From positions 62,001 to 126,000 of the forward strand of contig NZ_LSHX01000029.1 in the NCBI RefSeq assembly GCF_001555965.1: 64,000 bases of DNA, in the 5' to 3' direction. A program made the position numbers and the translations under genes. The notes beneath the pieces were generated by a model. The model ran no database searches, was not told where the DNA came from, and saw only the letters and a list, made by a program, of their open reading frames with translations. Shown in pieces: positions 6,977-15,510 of this stretch. Every line of letters starts with the position of its first letter. Position 1 is the first letter of the stretch. The stretch comes from Sphingomonas sp. CCH21-G11. GTDB lineage: Bacteria > Pseudomonadota > Alphaproteobacteria > Sphingomonadales > Sphingomonadaceae.

Positions 6977-9346
6977 CTAGAAGCGGTTGGCCAAGGTCAC
7001 GCCGAACGTCGCCGGATCGCCCAGCTGGCCGACAGCCAGGCCGTTGTTGCCGGGCTGGTTCGACAGAAACTCGAAATATTCGGTGTCGAAGGCGTTTCGC
7101 GCCCAGACCCAGGCATTCAGCCCGCTGGCTTGACGATAGCCGACGCGGAAATTGGCGATGCCATAGCCATCGACCACGAAGAACGGGGATGGCGTGGCGT
7201 TCGACGAGAAGGCCGAGCGATAGCTCGCATCGGCGCCAGCATAAATCTCGCCCCTGCCCAGCGGAAAATTGACTTCGCCGCCCCACGCGAGCGCCCATCT
7301 GGAAATGCCGGGAAAGCGTTCGCCGGAGATGTCCTTGAACCCGCCCAGCGTGCCCTGGCAATTGGCCGGGACATTGGGGGTCGCCGCGGTGATCCCGGTG
7401 CACTCGGGCGGCGGCGGGGCATCGGGAAAATCGCGGAACTCGCCATCGTTGAAGGCGACGTTGAAATAGGTGGCGATCCGGTCGCTGGGGCGCAGGCTCA
7501 GCTCGCCCTCGAACCCCTGGATGCGGACATCGGCATTGGCGAGATAACCGCGCACTACCCCGATGGCGCCGTTGGTGACGGTCGTCTGATAGTCGTCGAT
7601 ATCGGTCCGGAACGCGGTGAGGTTCAGGGTCACGCGCCGGTCCCAGAACTGCGTCTTGGCACCGATCTCGAAATGGTCGAGCTGCTCGGGCCGGACCTCG
7701 ACCAGTTCGGTGGCGACCGTCACCCCGTCGGCCCGGAACGGCAGGCCGTTCAGGTTGAGCCCGCCCGATTTGAAGCCGCGCGCATAGATCGCGTAGAGTT
7801 GCACATCGTCGACCGGACGCCACGACAGGTTGATGTCACCGGAAACATTGAAGTCGCGATAACGCCCGGCGTAGGACTGGGCGGGCAGCGCCGCGCGTTG
7901 CTGGGCCAGCTGCGCCGGTGTCGGATTGGCGATGCCTCCCGTCACCGTCGCGTCATAGGTCGAATCCTTGGTATCATAGTTGAGGCGCAGGCCCGGCTGG
8001 AGGCGAAGCCGATCGGTCAGGTTCCAGGTGAGCTGGCCATAGGCAGCGACGCTGTTGTTCTCAAAACGGATGTCGTTGCGCTGGGTCAGCCCGTCGAGCA
8101 CCGCGGGGTTGGCCCCGGCCGTCGGCCCGTTGCTGAACAGATTGGCCGCCGCGCCCTGGGACTGGAGGCCGCGGGTGTCGATCGTCTGGCGGAACCCGAA
8201 CAGTCCCGCGACGAAATCGACACGATTGTCGCCCGACGTGGCGAAGCGGAATTCCTGTGTCAGCTGGCGCTGGTCGGAAGGGTTTTCGGACCGGGTCGTG
8301 ATGGGCAGGCCGATGAAATCACGGTCGTTCGACGGACGCCACGTCCAGAACCGCCAAGCCGTGACCGATGTCAGCGTGCTGTCGCCCAACTGCCATTCGG
8401 CGACCAGCGACGCACCGCCCAGATCCTGCTGCGCGCGCAGATCGGCGTCGACATCGGTGATGCGGGCAAAGGGATCATCGGTCGGCAGCGCGTAGCCGAG
8501 CGCCGCCGTCAGCGCGGCAAACTGGCGATTGGCGGCACGCAACGTCGGAAAGACCCGCGCCGGCACCTGGGTGTAGCCGTCCGGCCGCTGGCGGCTCCAG
8601 TCGGCCGCGAAGGTCAGCTCCAGCCCCTCGACGCCGGTATAAAGCAGGGTGCCGCGCAGGCCGAGATTGTCGAGCGAATTGGTCCATTCGTCGGTACGCA
8701 CGTTGCGCACCGTGCCGCGCCGGGTGGTACCGACGATCGCCAGGCGCGCCGCCAGCGTCTCGCTGAACGGCCCCGACACCGATGCCTTGCCCTGGAAGAA
8801 GTCGTAATTTCCCCCGCTCAGCTCGACACGTGCCTCGGGCGAGAAGCTGGGGGCACGGGTGCGGATGTTGATCGCGCCGGCGGTCGTGTTCTTGCCATAG
8901 AGCGTCCCCTGGGGCCCGCGCAGCACCTCGACCTGTTCGGTATCGATGAAGTCGAGCGCGGACGCCGCCGGTCGCGCATAGTAAACCTGGTCGATATAGA
9001 GCCCGACGCCCTGTTCGATCCCGTCATTGGTGAGGCCCAGCGGCGCACCGAGCCCGCGGATGTTGATCGCGGAATTGCGCGGGTTGGAGGCGTAATACTG
9101 GATGACCGGCTGAATCTGCGCGATGCGGCTGATGTTATAGGTGCCGGTCGAGGTCAGCTGGCGTTCGCTGAACACGCTGATCGGCACGGGCACGTCCTGA
9201 AGCGCCTCCTCGCGGCGGCGCGCGGTGACCAGGATGGTCTCGCGCTCGGCCTCTGGTTGTTCGTCATCCGGCGTCGTTTGGGCGTGGGCGGGTGCTGCGG
9301 CGAGCAGCGGCAAGAGCAGCAACAATTGGCGCGACGGCGTGTGCAT
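6977..9346 (-). CDS. TonB-dependent outer-membrane receptor
   Basis: The product is 789 residues with an N-terminal signal peptide (leucine-rich core, cleavage after AHA). A plug domain follows, with a TonB-box-like ETILVTARRR segment, DVPVPISVF, INIRGLGAP and the VEVLRGPQGTLYGKNTTAGAIN block. A long beta-barrel ends with aromatic TLANRF. These receptors import large or scarce ligands such as siderophores and polymers. The ligand cannot be inferred; there is no adjacent hydrolase or transporter. ATG at 9346 is chosen because GGAGGAG precedes it and the signal peptide starts there. Confidence 0.92.
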   Translation of the reverse strand: MHTPSRQLLLLLPLLAAAPAHAQTTPDDEQPEAERETILVTARRREEALQDVPVPISVFSERQLTSTGTYNISRIAQIQPVIQYYASNPRNSAINIRGLGAPLGLTNDGIEQGVGLYIDQVYYARPAASALDFIDTEQVEVLRGPQGTLYGKNTTAGAINIRTRAPSFSPEARVELSGGNYDFFQGKASVSGPFSETLAARLAIVGTTRRGTVRNVRTDEWTNSLDNLGLRGTLLYTGVEGLELTFAADWSRQRPDGYTQVPARVFPTLRAANRQFAALTAALGYALPTDDPFARITDVDADLRAQQDLGGASLVAEWQLGDSTLTSVTAWRFWTWRPSNDRDFIGLPITTRSENPSDQRQLTQEFRFATSGDNRVDFVAGLFGFRQTIDTRGLQSQGAAANLFSNGPTAGANPAVLDGLTQRNDIRFENNSVAAYGQLTWNLTDRLRLQPGLRLNYDTKDSTYDATVTGGIANPTPAQLAQQRAALPAQSYAGRYRDFNVSGDINLSWRPVDDVQLYAIYARGFKSGGLNLNGLPFRADGVTVATELVEVRPEQLDHFEIGAKTQFWDRRVTLNLTAFRTDIDDYQTTVTNGAIGVVRGYLANADVRIQGFEGELSLRPSDRIATYFNVAFNDGEFRDFPDAPPPPECTGITAATPNVPANCQGTLGGFKDISGERFPGISRWALAWGGEVNFPLGRGEIYAGADASYRSAFSSNATPSPFFVVDGYGIANFRVGYRQASGLNAWVWARNAFDTEYFEFLSNQPGNNGLAVGQLGDPATFGVTLANRF

Positions 9347-9472
9347 GACGCGAACTCCTCCCTGTCGGTCGCCCGAAACTCGATCGATTCGATAGGAATT
9401 ACAAAGAAGGAGAAATTGTCGAGCCAAAGCTTCCGCTTTGCGGCATCCCGGGTCGGCGCGCGGGCCGCGGGT

Positions 9473-9718
9473 TCAGTCGAGGCCGACGAGCCGTGCGACG
9501 CCGGTGCGCAGCATCGCATCGATGATCGCGGCGTCACTGGGCATCGGCAGCTGGCCGGTGATCGACAGCGTGACGGCACCGTGGACGATCAGCCACAGGT
9601 CGCGGACGCGCGCTGGCCGCCGCCCGGGTCGAGACCGGGCAGCGCGGCCGCGAGATCGTCGAGCTGAGCACAGGGCCGGCGGGCGACGAATGTCGAGCGC
9701 CCCCGACGCGGACGCCAA
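9473..9718 (-). pseudogene. Remnant of a TetR/AcrR-type regulator (C-terminal part)
   Basis: The last ~40 codons read as a TetR C-terminal (WHG-like) ligand domain: RDLWLIVHGAVTLSITGQL, then DAMLRTGVARLVGLD. No helix-turn-helix domain precedes it in this frame. A short segment with a similar family flavour (QLDDLAAALPGLDP) continues upstream in another frame near 9640, suggesting a frameshift and loss of the 5' two thirds. It lies between the TonB receptor and the di-haem cytochrome. A short intact hypothetical protein is the alternative. Confidence 0.5.
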
Positions 9719-9808
9719 TCCCCGATTGACGATGATCGACGCGTGCGGCCACTATCTGCGGTGGAAACAGCCGTCAGCGGCCGCGGCGGCGGCGAGGAAG
9801 TTCGCGCG

Positions 9809-11443
9809 ATGAAACGGGGAAGGATCCTGGCCGGGGCCGCGATCACGCTGGTCACGATCGGCGCGGCGGGCTGGTTGCTGTCGGTACAGGTCGCAGAGTC
9901 GCGGTCCCGCCCGGTCGCGCCCGCCGACGCGGATCGCCGGGCGCATGGCGCGGCGGCCTTCATGGGCGCGGGCTTCGGTGGGATCAGCACCGATGCGCTT
10001 GCAACCAACGCGCTCCCGTGGCGCATCGCGGCGACGGCGCTGGTACTCGACGCGCAGGCCAGTGATCCTGCCGCATCGCTGTCGCAGGCCACGCTCGACA
10101 GGGTGCTTGCCCGCTTCGGTTTCCTGACCGGCACCCGCGTGGTCGATTTGCCGCAAGGCGTGCGCCAGGTTGCATCGTCGCTGCCGCTCGGCATGACCTA
10201 TGGCGATATCGCCCCGGTGGCGGGGGCGAAGGTCATGGTTTCGAACCTCGGTTGTGCGGCGTGCCACGCGGGCGCGACCTACAACGCGGAGGGCATCCCG
10301 ATGCCGGATCGCCCGGCCCTCGGGATGCCGAACACCTCGATCGACCTCGAAGCCTACACCCTTGCCGTCTTTCGGGCGATGCGCCGGCATATCGATTCGC
10401 CCGACCTCCTTCCCGCGGCGCAGACCCTGTTCCCCGAGATGGGCTGGCGCGAGCGCGCGAGCCTGCGGCTGATCGTGCTTCCCCTCGCCCGCAGGCGCCT
10501 CGACGCGCTCGCCGATGCGGAACGGCCGTTACCGTTCACCAACGGCGCGCCGGGAAGCACCAACGGGGTCGCCGCGCTCAAGCAGGCGCTGGGGACGCCG
10601 TTGACCGACGGCGGACGGGGCGATGCGGGCGTCGTTTCGATTCCCGATCTCGGCGGCCGAACCTGGCGGACGTGCCTGCTCGCCGACGGGGTTTACGCGA
10701 TCCCGGGTGCGAGCGCCGGTCCGACGACGGCTCCCCCTGACCCGTCGCGGCGGCGGGCACTGGCCGCGATCACGACATTTTTCACCGTGCCGAGCATGGG
10801 CGTACATCCCGACAAGGCAAAGGCGAGCCTCGACGACGCCGAAGACGTCATGGCCTTTATCGACAGTTACCGGGCGCAGCGGTTTCCCGGCGTCGTCGAC
10901 CGCGCTGCCGCGGCGCGCGGGCGCACGCTTTACGCGGGCCAATGTGCGCGTTGCCACGGGACATACGACGACAGGCTGGACGCGCCGCGGCTCGTGTCGT
11001 TCCCCAACTGGTACGGCGATGTCGGAACCGATCCGATGCGCCGCGCAAATTTCGATTCCGCGTTGGCGGCTGCCGTGGCGAAGTCCCCCTATCGCGCGCT
11101 CATCACGGTCCGTCAGGGTCCGGGCTATGCGGCGCCACCGCTCGCGGGACTTTGGGCGTCCGCGCCTTACCTGCACAACGGATCGGTGCCGACCATCGCT
11201 GCCCTGCTCGATCCCGCGCGCCGACCGGCGCGGTTCATGGTTGGCGGACATGCGCTCGATTTCAGCGCGCTCGGGCTGAGGTTGACAGCGGACGGGCGCT
11301 ATCCGCCGGGGTACCGGCCGTTCTCCCGTCCAGCATGGATCGATACGGGCACGCCGGGCCGCGGCGCGACGGGGCATTTGCAGGGCACCGCGCTGTCCGC
11401 GGCCGACAAGCGCGCGCTGATCGAATATCTGAAGCTGCTCTAG
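9809..11443 (+). CDS. Di-haem c-type cytochrome (RoxA / di-haem peroxidase-like), exported
   Basis: This 544-residue protein has an N-terminal hydrophobic signal or anchor segment (GRILAGAAITLVTIGAAGWLL) and two CxxCH haem-c sites: CAACH near residue 150 and CARCH near residue 380. After the second haem, APYLHNGSVPTIAALL is the block shared by di-haem oxygenases/peroxidases such as RoxA-type rubber oxygenase. It should act in the periplasm or outside the cell after Ccm-dependent haem attachment. ATG at 9809 follows AGGAAG and starts the signal segment. Its stop overlaps the convergent nitroreductase stop by 4 bp. Substrate unknown. Confidence 0.82.
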   Translation: MKRGRILAGAAITLVTIGAAGWLLSVQVAESRSRPVAPADADRRAHGAAAFMGAGFGGISTDALATNALPWRIAATALVLDAQASDPAASLSQATLDRVLARFGFLTGTRVVDLPQGVRQVASSLPLGMTYGDIAPVAGAKVMVSNLGCAACHAGATYNAEGIPMPDRPALGMPNTSIDLEAYTLAVFRAMRRHIDSPDLLPAAQTLFPEMGWRERASLRLIVLPLARRRLDALADAERPLPFTNGAPGSTNGVAALKQALGTPLTDGGRGDAGVVSIPDLGGRTWRTCLLADGVYAIPGASAGPTTAPPDPSRRRALAAITTFFTVPSMGVHPDKAKASLDDAEDVMAFIDSYRAQRFPGVVDRAAAARGRTLYAGQCARCHGTYDDRLDAPRLVSFPNWYGDVGTDPMRRANFDSALAAAVAKSPYRALITVRQGPGYAAPPLAGLWASAPYLHNGSVPTIAALLDPARRPARFMVGGHALDFSALGLRLTADGRYPPGYRPFSRPAWIDTGTPGRGATGHLQGTALSAADKRALIEYLKLL

Positions 11444-12420
11444 CCGATCAGAACTTCGTCGATCGGCAGCCGCGCCCGCGCCGCGAGTGGGCCTGCCGGC
11501 CGGCGACCGAGCCGGAAGGCCGAGACGAGCCGCCGACCCTGCGGGATGCGCGCCACGTGTTTCGCCCATGCGTTCGCCTCCGGATCGTCGGCCAGCGCCG
11601 CAAGCACCGCCGCGCCGAATCCCGCCGCCTCGATCCGCAGCCACAGGCGATAGAATTTGCGGCCGCTGTCGAACGGATCCTCGCCGACGGGGCGGTGGAA
11701 CAGGACGACCGCCGCGTCCTTCGCGATCCGGCCCCCCTCGGAAACCAGCGGCTTCGCCAATCCGGCCCGCGCAAGCCATCCGAACATCGGCCCGAGCACC
11801 AGTCCGGCGCCCCTGGCCGCGATCGGCCCCATCGCCATGGCATCGGCATTGAGGCCATCGCGCGCCCAATCGGGATGTCCGCGCGACAGCCGCATCCACG
11901 ACAGCAATTCGCGACGAAACGGATCCTCGCGCATGAAGCGCCAGCTGGCCTCGTCGAGGTGGCGGTCGACGGCCTTCAGCGTCGCGGGGTCGGCGAGTAT
12001 GGCGGCATCATCGCCGACGAGCGCGGTGGCGGCGTCGCGGTCGGCGGCCGAGGCTTTTTCGAAGGCCCCCCGGAACGAGCTGCGCCTGTCGACCCATGCC
12101 GCCAGGGGATCGGGCTCGACCGGCCCCGACAAAGCGAAGTGCGCGATGCGTCGGAGCCCGGTTTCCCGGCCGCCCTGCAACCGCTCCACACGCACGCCCC
12201 GCGTCGCGCGGCTGGCGGCGAGACAAAAGCCCTCTGCTGCCGCGCCGAGGCTCATTGCGGCATCGTGGCCGGTCGGATCGGCGGCGGGCAGGCGCCGAGA
12301 CAGGTCCTCGAAAAGCGTCGCGCCATCGTCGTCGATCCGCCAGCGGGCAGGTTGCACATTGTGCACGCTCGGCGCGAGCGCCGCTTCGGCCACGAGCGCC
12401 GCCATGTCCTCGCGCGTCAT
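11440..12420 (-). CDS. Nitroreductase-family protein, last gene of the ThiF operon
   Basis: The 326-residue product begins MTREDMAALVAEAALAPSVH. The LAPSVHNVQPARW stretch is the FMN-binding N-terminus of the nitroreductase superfamily. Its divergent length and C-terminal half (AAVVLFHRP, then a region about GFGAAVLAALADDPEANAW) resemble the nitroreductase-like domain joined to ThiF in the mycobacterial Rv1355c/MoeY-type proteins, as I recall them. Its ATG overlaps the stop of the upstream GNAT-like gene (ATGA), so it is the distal gene of a coupled five-gene operon. Substrate and whether it is catalytically active are unknown. Confidence 0.72.
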   Translation of the reverse strand: MTREDMAALVAEAALAPSVHNVQPARWRIDDDGATLFEDLSRRLPAADPTGHDAAMSLGAAAEGFCLAASRATRGVRVERLQGGRETGLRRIAHFALSGPVEPDPLAAWVDRRSSFRGAFEKASAADRDAATALVGDDAAILADPATLKAVDRHLDEASWRFMREDPFRRELLSWMRLSRGHPDWARDGLNADAMAMGPIAARGAGLVLGPMFGWLARAGLAKPLVSEGGRIAKDAAVVLFHRPVGEDPFDSGRKFYRLWLRIEAAGFGAAVLAALADDPEANAWAKHVARIPQGRRLVSAFRLGRRPAGPLAARARLPIDEVLIG

Positions 12421-13514
12421 GCGATCTCCTTGCGGAAAAGATGCGTGCGATGGAGCGGCTTTCCGCCGAGCCGATCGATCTGGCGGAGGCTCGCGGCGTT
12501 GACGTCGGCAATCCAGGTGACGCCCAGCCGCTCGTACCCGGCGTCGCGCAGGGCGGTCACCGTCCGCGCCAGCATCGCCGGCATGACGCCGCGGCCGTGC
12601 CATGCGGTCGCCACCGAATAGAAGATGATCACCGCGCGCTTCCGGTTGATCCGATACCGCAGGTAGTGCCACGGCGTCGCAAGGCCGATGCGCGAACGCG
12701 TCGCGGCGAGGAAGCCGTTGAGATCGGGGATGCAGATCACCGCCCCGATCGGCTTTCCGTCGTGGTGCAGTACGGACGACAGCCGCGGATCGAGGATCGC
12801 GCTCATCTCGCCGGCCTGGAATTCGAACTCGTCGGCGGTCAGCGGAACGAACATGGGATTGGCCGCAAAGCCATCGTTGAGCACCTGTCGCGCTTCGGCC
12901 ATCCGCTCGGGAAAGACGCGCTTTTCGACCGGTGCGAAGCGGAAGCCGGCGGCGGCGTCGAACCCCTCGACGGTCGCCAGGCTCACGATCGACAAGTCGA
13001 TGTCGAAGGTGGTCATCGGAAAGAATGCCTGGAACCCGTTTGCATCGAGCAGGCGCGGCAGATGCGGCGGCCCGACGACCATATCGGTATAGGCGCGATT
13101 GCCGAAGCCGCCGGTCTGCACGCCCGCCTGCTGCATCGCCGTGAGGTTGAAGTTTCCGACCAGCTCTTTTTGCGCATGCGCGCGCGCAAAATCTGTCGCA
13201 GCGTCGAGCAGCGCGCGGGCAGCGTCCCCGTCATCGGCGCAGTCGAAGAAGCCGAACTGCGCGCGGCGGGTGCCATGGCGCATGTTCGACTGCGAATGGA
13301 CATGCGCCACGATCCGGCCGAGCGGACGCGCGTCACGATGGGCAGTCCAGTAGCGGAACGGATTGCCGGACGCCCACAGGGGGTTCCTCGCGGGATCGAG
13401 CATCCGGCGGATATCGCGCTTCAGCGGCGAAACATAGCCGACCGAGCGGTCATACACGGCGAAGGGCACATCGAAAAAGGCGTCTGCATCGCCTTCGCGC
13501 AGCTCGATTGTCAC
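12417..13514 (-). CDS. GNAT-like N-acyltransferase (YghO-like, double GNAT fold)
   Basis: This 365-residue protein has a GNAT fold in its C-terminal half: IIFYSVATAWHGRGVMPAML contains the acetyl-CoA pyrophosphate-binding RGxG-like turn, followed by GYERLGVTWIADVNAASL. The N-terminal half (PLGRIVAHVH, then RAQFGFFDC) looks like a second, partial GNAT unit. That arrangement fits YghO-type uncharacterised proteins. It overlaps both neighbours by 4 bp. A role in acylating an amine made or activated by the ThiF operon is inference only. Confidence 0.65.
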   Translation of the reverse strand: MTIELREGDADAFFDVPFAVYDRSVGYVSPLKRDIRRMLDPARNPLWASGNPFRYWTAHRDARPLGRIVAHVHSQSNMRHGTRRAQFGFFDCADDGDAARALLDAATDFARAHAQKELVGNFNLTAMQQAGVQTGGFGNRAYTDMVVGPPHLPRLLDANGFQAFFPMTTFDIDLSIVSLATVEGFDAAAGFRFAPVEKRVFPERMAEARQVLNDGFAANPMFVPLTADEFEFQAGEMSAILDPRLSSVLHHDGKPIGAVICIPDLNGFLAATRSRIGLATPWHYLRYRINRKRAVIIFYSVATAWHGRGVMPAMLARTVTALRDAGYERLGVTWIADVNAASLRQIDRLGGKPLHRTHLFRKEIA

Positions 13515-14641
13515 GCGCTTCGCTCCAACAGCCGTGAAAGCAGAATCAGCTCGTCGCCCAGGCGCGGGCCTGCGAAGCTGCCGGCCGATACCGCGAGGAA
13601 GCGTGGCTGATCGCCGGGCAACCGGACGAGATGCGTCGCCGCAAGCGAGTCGAGCAGGTCACGGGCTGCGTCGCGCAAATCCGGGTCGACCGAGGAATCG
13701 CTCACGACCGGCATCGCCGCGAGCGTCGAGACGGTCGCTTGCGGCCACGCCGCGAGCGCCTCACCCTCGATGACCCTGCCCGTCGCCAGCAACGGATGGC
13801 TTGCGAGCAGCGCCGCGGGATCGCGGGGATCGGCCCGGGCGAGCGCGCGGACGAGTCCCTCGGTGCCGCGACGACTGCGCGCAAACCGCTCGACAAGCAA
13901 CGCCAGCGCCGAAAGCGCAGTACCGAACGCGGCGGCGCTCGGGCTGCCTTCGCTCGCCAACGCGGCAAGTCCGCCTCCGCCAAGACACAGGAGGACGTCG
14001 CGCACAAGCTTGCGCGGCGCATCCGCACCGTCGACCAGGCGCGACGTCGCGAGGACGAGCAGCAGCATGGCGAAGGGGCCGAAGCGCACGGGCAAGCCGG
14101 GAGCGATCGCATGGAAATCGGTCAGCGCCATCGGGATGGTCGCGGCCAACGCGATCAGGAAGGTGTCGGCGGTCGCCCGCTCACCCTGCGACAGCCCGGT
14201 CCGGTTGGCCGTTATCAGCATCACCATCAATGCGACGACAATGGCCTGGAATGTCGCGAGCGCGACGAGGGTCGGCCCGCTCCAGACGAAGCCGATGGTC
14301 AGCGCGATAACCGAGAACGCCGCCCCCCCGACAAGCGCGAGTAGCTTGATCCAGCGCGCCGCGTGTCGCCGGACCAGTTCCTCCGCAAAGCGCAGCCCCG
14401 CGAGCGGCAGCCAGGCGGCCAGAACCATCAGCGCCACGGTAACGAAGGACGCGGTCGCGCCCGGCACGAGGACGATGACAAGGCGGCAGACGAGAAGGGC
14501 TGCGACGAGGCGATAGATCGTGGCCAGCCGCCGCGCCACCGGATTGGCGGCGCGCCCCTGCGGGCCGATGCCGCGCAGCGCGACGGTCACTGCAAGCAAC
14601 GCGACGGCGAGCAGGACCGGCTGGACGGGCCCCGGCGTCAC
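13511..14641 (-). CDS. Polytopic membrane protein of unknown function in the ThiF operon
   Basis: The first 250 of 376 residues hold about seven hydrophobic helices (for example PVLLAVALLAVTVAL, IYRLVAALLVCRLVIVLV, VTVALMVLAAWLPLAGL, FQAIVVALMVMLITA). A more soluble C-terminal region follows. I do not recognise a family. The start is GTG at 14641, whose GTGA overlaps the TGA of the ThiF gene; extending further upstream would run antisense-like through ThiF. The context suggests a membrane partner, such as a transporter or scaffold, of the operon's enzymes. Confidence 0.65.
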   Translation of the reverse strand: MTPGPVQPVLLAVALLAVTVALRGIGPQGRAANPVARRLATIYRLVAALLVCRLVIVLVPGATASFVTVALMVLAAWLPLAGLRFAEELVRRHAARWIKLLALVGGAAFSVIALTIGFVWSGPTLVALATFQAIVVALMVMLITANRTGLSQGERATADTFLIALAATIPMALTDFHAIAPGLPVRFGPFAMLLLVLATSRLVDGADAPRKLVRDVLLCLGGGGLAALASEGSPSAAAFGTALSALALLVERFARSRRGTEGLVRALARADPRDPAALLASHPLLATGRVIEGEALAAWPQATVSTLAAMPVVSDSSVDPDLRDAARDLLDSLAATHLVRLPGDQPRFLAVSAGSFAGPRLGDELILLSRLLERSA

Positions 14642-15510
14642 GACATGAAGCGCTTCATGAAACGGCGCACGACGAGCTTCTTCGGCGCCGCGAGAACAGC
14701 CGGAAGCGGCTTCTCGACACGGCCCGCGTGCGGATTGAAGAACCAGCCCCGGTGGTCCGCCCCGCCCTCGCGCCGGAGGATTACGCGGATCGCCTCCTCC
14801 GCCATCATCGTGCCGGCCATGGTCACCATCGTCGAGAACGAGAATCGCGACCGCGTGCCGGCCGCCACCTCGCCCGCGATGTCGAGGTCGACATATTTGT
14901 GCGAACTGCTGTGGACGAGGACATACTCGATCTCGCGCATCAGACACTCGATCTTCATCCCCGGCGTCACCGCCTGCCACTCCACCCCGACGGTGGGGTA
15001 GGACAGACGCTCCTCCAGACGCGGCGCGGCCGGGCCCACGCGCGTTACCGAGGGCAAGGGCGAGGCATAGGCATCGATGACCGTCTTTCCATGCGCCTTC
15101 GCGCGGCGATAGAGATGCACCCCGGCAGCGGCATCGTCCATTCCGTTGATGACGACGTCGACCTGCTGAAGGATGTCGTCGAGTTGCACGGTCCATTCGC
15201 CGCCATGGACCAGAACCCGGGCATCCGGATTGATCCGGAGGGCGCCATCGCGCGCTGCCTCTGCCTTCCCCCGGCCGACCGTGTCGAGCGTCGCAAACAG
15301 TTGACGATTGAGGTTCGAGACCTCGAAATCGTCGATGTCGGCGATGACGAAGCTCCCCACACCTGCACGCACCAGCGCCATGAAGGCCGCACCGCCCATG
15401 CCGCCGACGCCGGGAATGAACACGCTGCCGCCGCGTAGCCGCTCTTGCTCGTCCTCGGTCACAAAGCCGCGGTTGCGGGTGGTCATCTCGCGATAGGAGA
15501 ATTCGATCAT
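14638..15510 (-). CDS. ThiF/MoeB/E1-like adenylyltransferase
   Basis: The product is 290 residues. It has the E1-like Rossmann core: the nucleotide loop IPGVGGMGGAAF near residue 33, the acidic IADIDDFEVSNLNRQLF block that contacts ATP, and VVINGMDDA. ThiF-family enzymes adenylate a C-terminal carboxylate of a ubiquitin-like protein or a peptide. I see no CxxC zinc pairs. The few cysteines (for example in IECLMRE) are not in an obvious catalytic loop, so it may act by acyl-adenylation alone. No ubiquitin-like partner is encoded nearby. It is coupled by 4-bp overlaps on both sides. Confidence 0.85.
   Translation of the reverse strand: MIEFSYREMTTRNRGFVTEDEQERLRGGSVFIPGVGGMGGAAFMALVRAGVGSFVIADIDDFEVSNLNRQLFATLDTVGRGKAEAARDGALRINPDARVLVHGGEWTVQLDDILQQVDVVINGMDDAAAGVHLYRRAKAHGKTVIDAYASPLPSVTRVGPAAPRLEERLSYPTVGVEWQAVTPGMKIECLMREIEYVLVHSSSHKYVDLDIAGEVAAGTRSRFSFSTMVTMAGTMMAEEAIRVILRREGGADHRGWFFNPHAGRVEKPLPAVLAAPKKLVVRRFMKRFMS

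Noticed and set aside
7130..9667. An open plus-strand frame of about 845 codons antisense to the TonB receptor.
   Set aside because: No domain and biased composition; the receptor on the minus strand has a signal peptide, plug motifs and a good ribosome site.
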